DNA from: Brienomyrus brachyistius | Taxonomy: Eukaryota; Chordata; Actinopteri; Osteoglossiformes; Mormyridae | Length of the DNA: 64,000 nt | Direction: 5' to 3' | Assembly: GCF_023856365.1 (NCBI RefSeq) | Contig: NC_064543.1 | Location: forward strand, 5,368,952 to 5,432,951 | In this document: positions 11,191 to 25,060 of the stretch, in pieces | How the letters are laid out: every line of letters begins with the position of its first letter | Numbering within the stretch: the stretch's first letter is position 1 | Translations under genes and position numbers: made by a program | The notes under the pieces: generated by a model | What the model saw: only the letters and a program-made list of their open reading frames with translations | What the model was told of the DNA's origin: nothing | Database searches by the model: none

Positions 11191-14100
11191 ATGTACTGGC
11201 AATTACAGTAACACATTTCAGCATGTTCTCAACTAATATAGTTTACCTGTCCGATATGTGCGATTCATTGAGCAGCTCAATTGAGGCAAAATATTAAGTT
11301 ACAGTACAAAAAAAATGTGGAAAAAAAAAATCACACTCCCTGGTCAGCAAGGACTCAACCTTGGCACACCTGTTTTATGGTAAATGAGGTTCTTTTGGCT
11401 TTTTAAATCAATATTTATATCTTTGGGGAAGAAACAAATATGTGCACACAGGTGTACAAGAGCAACAGTCGCAGGTGTGTCTCTCAGAACAAATTTCTTC
11501 ATTAAAAAGAACACAGACATATTTTGGGATGTGTAGCCGTGCGGGCAAATAAAAGTGTGCATGAAACCTTCCTGACCGTAACAGGAGTCCCTCTGAAAGA
11601 ACAGCAGAATGAACCGGACCACCAGGGACTGAGAAGCAGAGCATGGGGGGGTTCTGTACGAGGACGGCCCTGAGCCCCCCGCATGGCACGCAGCCCTGCC
11701 AGCCCGCACAACATCCCTCAGATCTCTGGGAAAGTGTCAGACTAAACGGGACGGGGAGGTCAGGGCTCGGTATCCGCTTCGCATCTCGATGAGATCGGGA
11801 GATTCCTGGGCAGCAGGGTCAGTCTGCCCGTCAGAAGTGGCTTCCAGCTGGAATGCGGGGGCGACCTCACACCTTCGTCCGCAAAGCCTGAGCGCGAGAA
11901 GCGTCACTCCCGTGTGGATGCCTGTGGCTGTGCCGAGGATGTGGCATGGACGCACTGCCCTCCGCACTCTCCCGGCTCCATCCGCAAGCGCCCCCCACCT
12001 TCCTCCACCTGACAAGAAAGCACAAACGCCAGGCCTGTTCCCATCAGGAGACCCTGCAGTACCTCTCTTGTCCTACTGGGGGAGCTTTTGTCTACGTTTT
12101 CCCAGCTACCGCTTCAGATAATAGCTAGTTATTAACGTATAGCTGAGTTTTACAATAGTGATGTTGAGGTGAAGATGTGACAGGCTGCTCTCTAACTGTT
12201 CATTTTGTGTAACTATTACACGGCTGTAATTAACCACCCTCCTCCCCCCATTCCACCATTTAACAGTTAGCTCGTAACTAGCTGATTGGCATAGTCACTG
12301 CAGTTGGCACGCTACCCAATAAAGGCAGAACTTGCCAGGAAATGGGTCTGCTTCTGTTTGACGGCACAAATAGTCACGTTTCAACTTGTCCTCATTGCAC
12401 CTTCAGTTGGAGACACATCCATTTGACCTTGGGTATCGCACAGCGAGGGATATGTGAATATTGTGAAGTCCATTTATTGGTCCATTTTCAGCCAATCACA
12501 GAGGGCAAAGCCATTAGCCTTTTGATGTACTACCTCGCCACTCCTGCTATTGTGTTTCCTCTCCCTGAGCCCACATTGCTCATCGCTTAAACGGCTGCTT
12601 CTTCTGTGGCTAATAATACCTCCACTTTTGTGTCCCACTGCTGGTCTGAGAGGGCAAGTGCAGTTTGCATGCAGACACGCCGAGCTTCGTTACTGCAGCC
12701 GTCGGTGTTATCCTCCTCTGCATGGCTCGCTGGCCGCTGATTAGCTCTACTGCAAATGGAGTGGAAACGGTTCACGCTGTCCTCCATTTCAAGGGCACCC
12801 CCACCTGCATTTTGGGATCTTCAGACGAGAGCATAACCTTACTCTGTTCCAGCCACTGTGCTCTCAGTCTGACAGAAGTTTGCGGCAGTTATAATAATAT
12901 CTAAAAACATATTTTTTCGACATAATTATCACAGATACTCAGGTGGTAAAATCCCGGGAACATGGGGAAGAGATATCAACTCCCAAGGGACCTGTCCATC
13001 CATATCTGTACTCATGCTCAGAGATGGACAGTGTGGCGAGATTCTACTTATGGGATATGACTTGAGTCTGATATGCTGTCAAACCTTGGTGTCTTACATG
13101 ACAGCTGCCTCTACCCCCTCCTCCCCCAAACCCCCAAAAGCCACAAGAGGGCACAGAAACCCAACACATGACACTCACAAACGACCGACTCGGAGATGCA
13201 GCACTCGGAGGAAGTTGGAATTCCGGGAGGAAGTTGGAGTTCCTGGAGGAAGCGTATGCCGATGCTGAGAAAGGAGACGGGCAGAGTAGAAAGCGGGACA
13301 TCCAGTAATGTGCACAAGGTCCCAGTTAATCCCTTCTGTGAACGTGCAAACCTCACAGCACGGGTGGCTGGACTGGTTATGTGGGTCAGCACACTTATAC
13401 CCCCGCAAGCCGAAACATCCATCGTTTTTCAACCCAGAGCATGAACCCCCACAATAACGCTGGAACGATGTTGCGATTCTTCACAGAGCCAGAACACGGC
13501 GCATCACCGAGTCACGGCGCCGCTGATTCCAAAGACGACAGCCTCCCCTTTAACGCTGCCTTTTAGCTGAAGCATGCAGGAGCGTCAGTTTGACTAAAGC
13601 AGTTTGTTTACAATCTAGGTGCATTTCTGCTGCAACCGAGAGACCCATCTCGACGAGGTTAAACCAAATAAAACAGCGAGGCAAATAGGTAAACCACCAA
13701 GTGAACAGCTGGTTTAGCAGCCAGGTGATCAGTCACGTAAACCTGGCATAAATGAGGACCACAGTCAGGTGACCAGCTAGGCAGACAATCAGGTAAGCAA
13801 TCGGCTGAGCAGGAAATCGGGTAATCAAGCGATCACTGCAGTGTTTACAAGCAAACCAGAAAATAGGAGGATTTCCATGGATACAGAGTGAAACATAAAA
13901 GAGAGAGAGGCAGGAACCAACTGCCTGCGTCCTGATGCTTCCTGAAGGAAAAGCCCAAGGCTGAATTACAAAGATGTTTTTTTTCCGCCTAATGAACATA
14001 AGAAATGTTAATGAACTTGCTGCTTTTGTTGTACGTTATATCAGCTGAATCATTATTTCTTTTTTTTGAGAGTTTTAAAAGGCTAACGAGTCTGATGAAC

Positions 14101-14242
14101 ATAACCTGTATATAACCTTTCATTCATGATGTTTGAAAGTCACTTTGGACTAAATTTGCATATTTCTGTCTGACATGGGGGGGGTGTGAAGGGGGAGCAT
14201 CATTGGAATGTCACTGAACCCCAATTTAAATTTAAATGTCAT

Positions 14243-14252
14243 TTTATTTATT
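14243..14252 (-). other. ntrk3: Candidate polyadenylation signal (AATAAATAAA)
   Basis: Two overlapping AATAAA hexamers on the minus strand about 1.5 kb after the ntrk3 stop. Position and orientation fit the end of the transcript, but the hexamer is frequent by chance in AT-rich DNA. Confidence 0.35.
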
Positions 14253-15747
14253 TAATATGCCAGCAAAACTAAAAAGAACACTTCAACACAATGCTGTAGA
14301 ATTTGTCGTTATGATACAGCATTAATCAACGCGGCCTTTCCTTATTATCGCGACGCTTCATCATCGAAAGGCCAAGAGCGATACACGATACCGTTTGCCC
14401 AAAATATAAAACACAGGTGAACATGAGAAGATAAAGGTACTTTTACCCGAACCTGCATCAATGTGCCAAACTCACGCTGCGCAGGAATGAAGAATGAAAT
14501 TAACGGCGATAAATGAATTTCCACCTGTGTCAGATGTCGTTTCCATGTAGTGCGAGACTCAAACTCGCGTGAAATTCGTGTCCGTAGGTATTAATTTGCA
14601 TCAAAAACTATTTACACAGGCAAACCTTAGCCATCCCGTACTTTTACCATTTTTACAACGTGAAGAAAACTGGGAAATGACCACAGATTTCTATTATCCA
14701 TCACTGATTTCTGATGGTAAATAAAATATTAATAGGTATCATGTTTCATGACTCTGAGCAACGTGAAGGACATCCTGAAAGACACAAACCTGTGTAGACA
14801 GGAAAACAACGTCACCAACAAGCATCAGAGTGTGACACCATACCTACTGAGGACTCAACGCAGATTAAGAAAATCTGAATGGCTGAATCTCTCATAACCG
14901 CTATACTCCGATTGTAGATTCTCACGGGTCATCATCTCAGGGCCTGACACAGGTTTGGTTGCAAATCCTCAAAACAACTGTGCAATTAAAATAGAATTGG
15001 GACTCTTCACTAAAATAAATACATTGTATGACATTGTCCAAAGGAAAAAAAATATAGAGTACTCTGAAAACATTTATAGAATTAACTCACCAAAACAGCA
15101 CACCAAAGAACAAAAGCACTAAGCGGAAACAAAAATAAGTTAACATAATTTTTTGGACACTTATGAAAATTTACATTATGTACATTAAATTATTAAATTA
15201 TGCTGCTTGTTTCGACTGGTGGTCCTTTCATAGGGTGTCTTCACTCTGCAGAAATCCCTCTTGAATCTCAGACAAGATCCGGTCCAGCAGGATAGCGGTA
15301 AGGTTTTCTTCCGTGAGTCTAGGTCTCACTGGCCGAAGTGGCAACAGGAAGCCGTCACCTCCAAAAAAAAACGAGAAACTCCGCGCCGACAAACGTGACA
15401 CAGATCCCCACCTTCAAAAAAAAAATATATAAGAAATCAAGAGTCTAAAAATTACTGAAAGCCTCTTTTGCTGTGGGATCTTTGCTCCCCTTTTTAAAGA
15501 GGTTTTTAACAAAAGACATAGATTTCGCGTCATAGAGTGCATCTCTGTACATTTTATAGCAAACGAAATGTAAAAGTGCTTTTTTTTTTTTAAGATTTTA
15601 CTCCAGTGTATCGAAAGGCGTAGCAGGCACTTAGGTCCTCTCCATCCCCAAGGTGTCTGACAGTGGAACGTGTTGTTTGGTTTTTTTTCCTGGGTCATGT
15701 TCGTCCGTCCGGCAGAAGAGGACGGGACAAGTCTGGGGCGGCCGCCG
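14243..15747 (-). other. ntrk3: Probable ntrk3 3'UTR
   Basis: About 1.5 kb of AT-rich, non-coding sequence following the stop codon. Two overlapping AATAAA signals on the minus strand (complement of 14243-14252) are the first clear polyadenylation signals I see downstream of the stop, and they set the proposed end. This is inference: Trk mRNAs often have long or multiple 3' ends, and transcript data could move the boundary further left. Confidence 0.4.
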
Positions 15748-15933
15748 CTAGCCGAGGATGTCAAGGTAGACTGGTGCGGTTTTCCCCAATGCGTAGAGGA
15801 TCTTCTGGATGTCCTTGATGCTCAACCGCTGGTGCGGCTCCCTCTGCCAGCAGCCCAGCATTATGTCGTAGACCTCCTTAGGGCAAATGCGTGGTCGTTC
15901 CAGGACCCGGCCTTGTGTGATACACTCAATGAC
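15748..15933 (-). CDS. ntrk3: ntrk3 terminal coding exon with PLC-gamma docking tyrosine and stop
   Basis: 186 nt: 61 codons plus TAG stop (15750-15748). It begins [20 protein letters not shown] and contains the kinase C-lobe sequence [18 protein letters not shown]. It ends in PVYLDILG. The tyrosine of YLDILG is the site that, once phosphorylated, binds PLC-gamma in Trk receptors, and the C-terminal tail ends at the usual family position. The acceptor is TTCTCCCCAG before GTCATT. Immediately upstream in the intron (15951-16016) are five 14-bp repeats that fall in the branch-point zone. No internal stops. Confidence 0.97.
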   Translation of the reverse strand, partial: VIECITQGRVLERPRICPKEVYDIMLGCWQREPHQRLSIKDIQKILYALGKTAPVYLDILG

Positions 15934-15950
15934 CTGGGGAGAACCGAGAG

Positions 15951-16016
15951 CCAAAGGTCAATGACCAAAGGTCAACAGGCAAAGGTCAATGGCCAAAGGT
16001 CAACAGGCAAAGGTCA
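15951..16016. repeat. 14-bp tandem array of AAAGGTCA units
   Basis: AGGTCA occurs at 15955, 15969, 15983, 15997 and 16011, exactly 14 bp apart. The six bases between alternate (ATGACC/ATGGCC-like and ACAGGC). On the transcribed strand each unit reads TTGACCTTT, which contains a TTGAC match to the vertebrate branch-point pattern yTnAy followed by pyrimidines. The array lies 22-83 bp upstream of the last-exon acceptor. Confidence 0.9.
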
Positions 16017-17474
16017 ATGGCCGCTGGCATGTGACCCAAGCCAATTGTGCATGTCCAGACAGAACATGAAGGACCTCTCATGGTGCCTGACCACACCATA
16101 TGGCTTATCTTCCAATGACTATGAAGACCTTAAGTATATCTGTCATAAATTTGACAAGCTGGTGACAAAGAGAAAAACGTTTTTTTTTTCATTCCTCAAT
16201 ACAATTGAATCATGTCACGAATATTTTCCCGCAAAATGCAGGGCACGCATCATACTGCAGCATCTCATCCCCCTCAAAGCAGACTCTTTCTCAGAAGTAA
16301 AAATAAACAGCCGATGGGTCTGAGTGACAGCAAAGAGCAGGCAGCCGTCAGCTCCGATAAGGTCTGTGGTATCTACTCTCTCATCTGCTCCTTTATATGC
16401 TGCACGGGGAGGACAGAGAGCTTATTCTCCAAAGTCCAGGCTCCTCCGAGCGACGTGGAGGAGTCGTCGTCAGCACACCCACTCCTAAGGTCCGTTTGAG
16501 ATAAAAAAATAAAAAACGCAGCCTGACATTACAATAAACTGCAGATACAGGCACGCATGCAGCTCCGGGGCCAGCCAGGAGCAATTATAGAGAGGAAAAG
16601 GCATTTAAATGGGCTCCTGTTTCAGTTTTTAAGCCATCCCACTGGCAGGAGAGCATAGACCATGTGTCATTTTCCACAGAAATTGTTTAGCTGAAATGAT
16701 GCAACAAAACACAGACATTTCAGAGAGAAAATGAGTCGCTCACTGGCAGATAACGAATGAATGATAATCTTTTTTTTAAAAAAAAAAAAAAAAAACAGAA
16801 TTGGGACTGTGGCACTTCCACAGTGGGCAGTATGGAAGAACCCAGGAGAACCGCATGAAAATCAGAGGCGATTTATGAAAGTTATGACCCCTGATAAATT
16901 TCTAGGGCAATACGAGCCGTTCCTGTTACATCTGTATTCCTACACAGATCCGTAACCGTGTTCAAAAAAATGATTTGGCCGGGAATGGTTTTCAGGGACG
17001 TGTCTTGGCATGTGTGACTGATTTGACTTTCATTTATACGGTTGATTTTGTTTCTCTCGTGCTGCAAACAGAGACAGGCTGCTGAGAGTCTGTCTGATGA
17101 AAGTGAATACCGGCCGGCAAATGGAGCAGAAATGTGGTTTGTGTTCAGCTGCATGGTCACCTCATCTATGGCTCCGTTCCTGAACACACTGGCTAAAAAC
17201 GACCAAAGTACACACACCTTATATAATATATTGCTTATATAAATACATATAAATATGTCTTACACTGGAATGTTACTTTTTATTTTACTGCATTCACATC
17301 CATTGTGCATCCAAGGCCAGTTTATAAACCATGTTAAACCTTGTTACTTTGTACATGTATATACGACGTAGCTTAATATGCAGAGCAATGCTAGTGTTGT
17401 GCTGAATCTGTTTTAGGGGACACACCTAAATTCATTGTAAATTAGTGCAATAATAATAAAGGGCATTCAATTGT

Positions 17475-17521
17475 ATTCTATTCTATTCTATTCTATTCTA
17501 TTCTATTCTATTCTATTCTAT
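17475..17521. repeat. (TTCTA)n microsatellite
   Basis: About nine uninterrupted TTCTA pentamers in an ntrk3 intron. Confidence 0.95.
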
Positions 17522-19795
17522 GCTTTTACTTCTCACTAGCTTAGCTGTGCCCATTTTAATAAGCCACATAGCTTTATATTAAATTATTCGATCGATGAAT
17601 TAATTATTTAACAGTTCAGATTCCCGGAGCAGTTCCTGTACAATTAGTAAACGAATGAACGAGCATTTTCATTTGAATAAACTCCAGCCCAAACCAAGGA
17701 CGCGGACATATTTTTTACTTGTCTGGGATGTAGTTTATAGATTCCCATAATTTCTTGCCACATAAAGGCTGGAATTTCGTGGGCTGGAAGAACAGAGTTT
17801 TGACTGAAAGAGAAGCAGGTCCAGAGAGATCAGTCAGGAGCAGAATGGAGTAAAACCCCATTTCAGAATAAGAGCCTGAAATCTGAATGCATTAGGGAAG
17901 CCTGCGTCATTCACTGCAGCACACTCTCACAGCAACACCGAGGGAGCCAATAAGAGGCAAGGCTGGCTGAGTGACGGTTACTTCAGCCAATGGGATTTAA
18001 CCATGCAAAGGGCAGCTCCTGGCCAAACATTTACATTACTTTTTACTGGAATCCCATCATAAATTCTGAATGGTCATATTTAATGGACACCCATTACTGT
18101 TACAATCCAGTTACCATTTAGAAACATCACAATTTATTTTCTGGTATTTTAAATGGTTTTACAATACCTCTAAATGTAATATGTATATTATAAATAATGC
18201 AATAATGTGTGCTGTGGTTAAAATGGACTGTGGGAGGAATGTCATAGAGATGTCATGAGGAGAATGAAAAATTAAAGAAAAGCGGTTTAATGTCCAGGAA
18301 GCTTTAGTGTAAAGGGGTCTGCTGGGTTTCCATGGTGATAACACGTGACTGCAACACTGCTAATGCCATGCGGTGAGAAGTGTCCGGGTGTCTGAGGGCC
18401 TTGGATGCGGACGGCCTGGCTGGTGACCAACAGAGGCCCATGAAGACAGAGGGTTGGCCATTGAGAAGCCGAGGGTTTCGTGCCGAACCAGAGATACAGC
18501 TGCCCGAGTGAGAGTCAGTCCGCCAGAAGACCCTTGACGTATTTGAGAGGAATGGCCGCGTAACTGCGGCTATCTGTACCGGTCATTTTCACCTCTCCCG
18601 CAGTCAATGCCACATGCACGAACTGGCATGTACGATTTGCCCAGTACCCCAGATACCAGTTGGATCATGTTCATCCCTGACACACAAGTCTCTCACCTCT
18701 CTAGGCTGTCTCTTCTCCTCCTCTATCAGCCCAGCTCTTATTTTGCTTTTCCGCTTATGTTGTGTCATCCCCCCCCCCCACCATCTAAATCCCAAGTAGA
18801 AAAAATACAGAAAATAAACCCGTTTCTTACAGCCAAGTCTCCGTGTCACGTTTCTCTGTTTGCCATCCGAAGACACTCTCACGACCATGGAAAAGTTAGT
18901 GCGTGCTGTTGTCATTCAAACACCAAGAAAAGACCCATCCAATAATATACCGGAAAGAACAATTCTCCGTCTTTAAATGCTGCCTGTCAAGCAACAGAAC
19001 AGACATGAGGAGCTCTGAAAAATTCAGAGCAGCGGCAGGCTGTTGTCATTCAAAGTGTCTCCCTGCTAAACTCTGGTGCTTCTTCAGAGTGAGTTTTGTG
19101 ACTCTGGCTACAAAGAGAGACAAATTTTGAAAAGTGTGCCGACACGCCGAGGAAGTCGCCATGGAAATTGAATTCAAGCAGTACGTGGGGAACAGGAACC
19201 TTAATTCATCACTGCGGATGAATCCTCTCTAACGCCCAGGTCCACCCAAGCCACCAGGAAAATCCCACGGGACGGACAGACTGACAAGCCTGCAGATGCA
19301 AGATTTCCACGAATCCAATGAAACCTGAAAATGAGATCATGTTCACAGGACGTTGCATTCTGGTATATTCAGGCTGAACGCAATTAATTCATCACATATT
19401 TCAACACATATTTCTGATGGTTTTCCCTGGTGCGATGAAACCTCAATAGTTTTGAAAGGACAACGAATATGGTTTCACATTTCTGGTTCACAGCAGACAA
19501 ATGAATTGGATATTTATGCTCCATCTGCCGGGGTCCATGGCAAAAAGTTGTCACCAAAGGGAATCTGAAGTGGATAGAGCTTCCAGAAAAAAAGTCACAG
19601 TACTTACAAAGGTTGTTTTTTTGGTCATGATGAAACAAACAGGTACTCTATAAGTATGATATAAACTCTGGGGCAGTGTGGCTGAAAGTTACTCACAGCT
19701 AGTTGACGTTAGCACATTAGCCTCCTTGAATAAACATGTTATTCATGTTTACCAATGGGTAAAAATCCACAAATTAGCATTCTTTTGGGGGTTTT

Positions 19796-20025
19796 GCATC
19801 TCACACCATCGAAAAGTATCTTGTGTGTAAGTAGAGATGGATAGTTCGGATCCAGCAAGCAAAAATCCAGACCAAGATCTTGATTTAGTGATTGGTTTAG
19901 CATAAAGAACCACAGAGTACTCAATTGGTTGGATGAAACAAAATCTCGGTCTGGAGTTTTACTTTCTTGACCCAAACTATCCAGCTCCGCTTACACACAA
20001 GATACTTTTCGATGGTAAGAGATGC
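19796..20025. mobile_element. Palindromic fold-back element near the alphaF-exon donor
   Basis: The left arm CCATCGAAAAGTATCTTGTG is mirrored by CACAAGATACTTTTCGATGG at the right. Arms extend roughly 80-90 bp with mismatches and end in GCATCTC and GAGATGC. Non-coding and 230 bp long, so a MITE-type element. It lies 80 bp downstream (in gene direction) of the donor at 20105, where an RNA hairpin could form in the pre-mRNA. Confidence 0.65.
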
Positions 20026-20087
20026 CTGCCTTAGCTGTGCAGCCGAGCAGAAAGGAAGAGAGCGGGGAATCCGGGCGTCCGGCGTCA

Positions 20088-20303
<216 letters not shown>

Positions 20304-23300
20304 TCAGCAGGAGGCATAGTACTTAAGGGTGTCATCAGAGGGCTGACATTGAAGGTCTGAGCACAGGATGCTTGAGGAAAGGCACTTAATCTGAGCTACA
20401 GGAAATCATCATCCACCATTATAAGTAAGATAAGATAGGAAATCATTGATGCTTCTGGGGAAAATCAGCATTACAAAGATAAATCCTAATGCAACAATCT
20501 CTCCCCCTGAGAAAATAAATACATAAATAATCAAACAGCATGGGGAAGCGTGTGGCACCAATGAGGTGAAACACGCCGCGCAAACATGACAGGGGCCCTA
20601 TTTTAGTCTCTCACTTTCTCTAGAAAGATTAGCAGTCTCTGCTACTTCTGTGTTTCTTTTCTTAGCTGCTCGAAAAACACACACTGTGTAAATCTCTTAC
20701 GGCATACGCTGGCACGTCGTCATAAAAACGACGCCACCCAGTTACTTATGTTTGCAGCAGGGTGTTTAAAGCAGGACCCTTTTACGGCGGGCCACTGAAC
20801 TTGCCTGCGCTAAAAGCTAGACATAATGAAATCCCAAAACTAGTTCTACAGGAACCCAGAAAATGAAGAACTGCAGCCCCCACCCCCGCCTCCCGCCCCA
20901 CACACACATAACACGCACAACATACCCAGACAGAGGGAATCAATTACGGCACCAAAGGGCCTTCGATTGAGGCTTTAAAAAGGAGAGGAAATTCAGGACT
21001 GAGTCTTGGAACAATCGACAATCTTCAAACTGCGCAGCAACTTAAATGGGGCCTTTCTAATAGCCACCCGCAGTTAGATATTGAGTAAGAGATAAAGTGG
21101 CCACTCGTCTGCCAGCAGACACTATCTGTTTCTCTCTCACATGAATAGCACTGTTTGTGAGACCATAGCAAACAGGAACAGTCTTCCCATTGGCGGCTTT
21201 GGGCATGCAGTAATTAATGAGTGGATTAACAGTGCATGTAAATTCACAAATAACTCACTTCATCGGAACTCCTTGCACATTCTACCTGCCACATACTGCA
21301 TTTTTGCAAGAGTGTTTTTCAGTATTTTTAGCATGAAAATTGCATGTATGAGGGGAATAGGAAAGAGAAACTCGGGGGAACAGAGTGTAATTCTGTAAAA
21401 TAACACCGTAAACGTGAGGAACATAATAATCAGAAAGGAGTGTGAAACTAACAGCCTCTGCACGGTTATTCTGTGAGATACGCCCATGAGACGCATGACG
21501 TGCTGTAGACGTGTTCTGAGACAAATGGTGCTGTAAAAAACAGAGACTCATTCATCAAGAGAAGGCAGGAAGTCCCAGGCTCTCCAGCTCACTGATGGGG
21601 GGGGGGTGGGGGCACACATGTGTCACAGATACTGGATCAAACATCCCTTTAATCAAGTAAATGGGGGCTCCATTCCAGCAGGATATTACACAGGTGTTGA
21701 GATACGCCCTTTAAAGAAATCAGGTGGATAGACGAGGCCAGACAGGATTACGGAGGTAAGACACTGCAAAAGGCCGCATTCAGAGTGTGATTCAGCGAAA
21801 AGAGTCAGATTGGCCCAAGCTTCCGCCTTTACAATGAGGGCACAGGTACAGTACAAGCATGTAGCGAAACTGCATTTCGGATGATTAAAAGCACTTCAAA
21901 AATACATCCAGAAAATCGATTCCTCATCAAGGTCCTCATTACGTCTTAGACGCCATGGCTTCCGCACACCGCTCAGCGTAAACAAATGAAGCGAGGGCCG
22001 GCGTTTTTATTAATTGTCGCACCTGGCAGAGCGCGCCTTAAAACGGGCCCATTTGTCACGGGCGCCACTGGGCAGCGATCTACCGCGGTGGCGCTCTCGG
22101 GGTTAATGGGCCATTTGTTTCCGTGGGAGCGCAGGTTTGCCGTCGGAGCGCTCGTCTTGGGGAGAGGCCTGTGGCACGCCGGGGATCACAGCATAAAATA
22201 AGGCGCAGTCTCTGCAGGGATGAGGGGCATCTCCGAGCCCCGCTGCGTATATTCCTCCACGTCAGCAGCACAGGGCTCCCCGGGGCTGGGCAGTACTGAC
22301 GCTCCTCACCGCCTCCACCTTCCGCTTTCGTTTCTCAGCCTCCTCCTACAAGAACTTCCCACATCCATTTTCACACCAAGGCATCTTTATGCAGCAATTA
22401 ACGCTGTGACACGGAGCGATCGCCTGACCGGACATCGCTTTCCATCACCTAGATCTAAGTAGCCTGCAGTTCTTTGGAACGGCCTCCAACCTCGCTGTCT
22501 AGCTTAGGGCCCAACACACAAATACACCATAATATCATATCAGGGATGTGGTCCCCTGGCATGGTCAGCTGGCTGGATCAATTCGAGACAAATCTGCACA
22601 TGTATTTTCATGCATGTAACAGTTGTATTACCTCGTAAAAAGTCTGTAGGGTTTGCAAACTACCCCAACGCCTTTGATGTCGCTACTTTTAGTGAGAATC
22701 TGAAAGTCTGAGTCATGCCAGACGCGTGATAGTTGGCAACCCTGGTGCCCCAAACCCACAGTTCCTACCTCTGAAACAGAATGGTTTCAAGCACGTAAGC
22801 CGCAAAGGGAAGCTGTTGATAAATGTACCACAGAAAGAGACGCTGAGCTCTGTGGTCACACAACGTAAAGGAAGCCAGGACTGAGCATCCCGCTGTTTCA
22901 TTCCCAACTGTGTGTTTTACGGACACTTTCTATGAGCTGCCATAATGCTGAAATACAGCATTCAATAAACCGTGTGTATAGATAAACCAACGGGAGCCGG
23001 TGCATTAATGCACCATTACAGGTGTGACTATGGCGTGCCGACTCGACCGATTATCCCAAGATGGGTCGAGCCCGGTGAGCGAGTGAGTATCTGCTCTCGG
23101 CATGTTGCTTCCTACACTTCAGGTTTTTTTTTTTAATAATCTTCTTGGCTTCAGATCATCCTTCCAATATTTGTCTTCCATACACAAAACAAGAGCAATA
23201 TTTGTGGACATCTGAGATGATATTTATGATGTTTAGCTAAGAATTATCCAGCATGGATGTGTTACTATGTTTGCAAAATTCCAGGAATGATTCCCCTCTA

Positions 23301-23829
23301 ACTTCCCAAGATCAAACGTTTTTGGTAGATCAGTTACAAAGGGTTAGATTACATTGTTTTGCAGTTCAAATATATGTGTTAAAATATGCAAATGAACAGT
23401 CAGCATTTTGACATTATGACCGGCAGCCATATTGAATGTATGCGTGAAAATGTCTGTTTCCTAACATTGCCTTAGGATATTTAACTGCTGTATAGTAAGT
23501 ATTTGCTCTCTTTTGCTTTGCCTGCTCAAACAGCGTCAGAATGCACAAAATCAGCACTCATCTAGCAAGTACCTGACATATGTTCCTACAGAATCTCAAA
23601 TCAACGTTTCAACCTCGAGATCACAATGGAGAACTGACAGTAAGCACTGCTGCCCTACATCAAAAGTACAAAGAGTCTATTCTATAGCAGGAATTATTGG
23701 ACATTTCATACTTATGTCTTCTAACAAAAGATTTATCACACTTGATATATACGGAAGGGTCAGTGGTGTAGCCTCACCCCTCCAGGGCAGAGTTTCCTAC
23801 CCTAAATTCTGCAAATTCTCCTGATGATT

Positions 23830-24005
23830 CAACCCCCCAAAGAAGGTGAATCGGTGCCCGTAAATTGCCAATAGTGAGTTGGTCTCTGGGCTTGGTGACA
23901 GACTGGCATCCTGTTCTGGGTGCCCCAAGCTTCCCGGCTTGGGCTCACAGGACAGGCTTCGGCCTCACAGTGACCCGGGCTGGATAAGCACTGAACGCTT
24001 ACCCT
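23830..24005 (+). mobile_element. SINE 3' fragment
   Basis: GTAAATTGCC, GACTGGCATCCTGTTCTGGG, ACAGTGACCC and GGATAAGCA occur in the order found in the distal half of fish tRNA-derived SINEs. No head and no clear flanking duplication. Confidence 0.45.
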
Positions 24006-24959
24006 CGAGAATCCACAACAAGGCCAGAGAACTATGAAAAAGTGTCGACTTTAAGAAACGCTCTCGGCATCACACCGAAACTGCTGAGGCTGGCCCCGAC
24101 CGCCCCCGAGATGCCGCAGAAGTAGCGGGACGCCAGCGAGAACCTGCGGGGGATTTAAATAGGTCACTGGGGTTCAGAGCACGAACAGCACTTTTCAGAA
24201 CGGAGTGGAAGAGAAAGCGCCACTCGGCCCACATGCACAGCGCGTGACGAGCAGCGTAGTGGCAGCGAGTCGATTCGCTGTCATTATCAGTGTGACACCA
24301 GCTACCAGCAAATGCTCCCGCATCGTCTCTCTGTCTGAGCCTCTCTGGCCCTGCGGCCCCAAAAGGAAAATGAACATCATGGAGGTCTCCTGGATCACAA
24401 GAACCTCATCTGCTTGGGATTCTTGAAAGCACACATCTCAGATATCCGCCATGTGTGGATGCGACGCCGAGAGGCAGAATGAGGTACCGCTGCACCTCCT
24501 GAGATGCAGCCCCCCCCCCAAGCAACAAGAGGAGAACGCTGAGCTGCACCTCCCTTGAAGCTCACGCGAGGCCCGGAAGGTCTGTGCTGATCTGACAAAA
24601 GCACTGAAGCCACAGAAGCAGGTTTCTTAGTAGCTTAAGGCATCCAGTGAGCACCTTGAATTCCTGCCACTGCTTCAAACCGGCGCAGATTCAGGCAGGG
24701 GTCTATCAATCCATCATCCGTCACACTTCCGGGAAAAGCACCGAACGGAATACATGAAATCATCTCCACGTTTGTGCTTTACGAATTATGAACATTTTTG
24801 CATTACCTCCCCAAATAGTGGGTTGACACGTAAATGCCAAAACTGAAGTGAAAATTACACAGATAAATTCAGGCCCTCGACAAGGCCTGCTATTTCATTT
24901 CTGAGCGAAGTGCTCTAGTTTTCTCTTTGCCCATAGTGTGTCTGCATGCGTGTGAGAGA

Positions 24960-25060
24960 GACAGTGTGCACATGTGTGCCCAGCCATAGACTGGCATCCC
25001 ATCCGGGCTACATCCCAGCCTCGAACCCTAAGCTGCCTCCATAGTCTAGCCCTCTCCACA
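24960..25060 (+). mobile_element. SINE fragment (weak)
   Basis: GACTGGCATCCCATCCGGG preceded by a TGTGTGCCCAGCC-like stretch matches the middle of the same SINE class. Only about 100 bp is recognisable. Confidence 0.3.

Larger units (their letters stand above)
1..14242. other. Region downstream of ntrk3, no recognisable gene
   Basis: No open frame here resembles a known protein to me, and no spliced exon series is apparent on either strand. The content is unique-looking sequence with SINE fragments, a fold-back element, a pogo-like remnant and simple repeats (annotated separately). The longest unexplained frames are at 1948-2283 (minus) and around 11344-12121 (both strands), the latter in a GC-richer patch. 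A short intergenic gene or non-coding RNA cannot be excluded without comparison to other fish. Confidence 0.6.

Noticed and set aside
15670..16323. 217-codon open frame on the plus strand
   Set aside because: It runs antisense across the real ntrk3 terminal exon and the 14-bp array; the repeats and the antisense of a coding exon keep it open. The minus strand reads a perfect TrkC C terminus.
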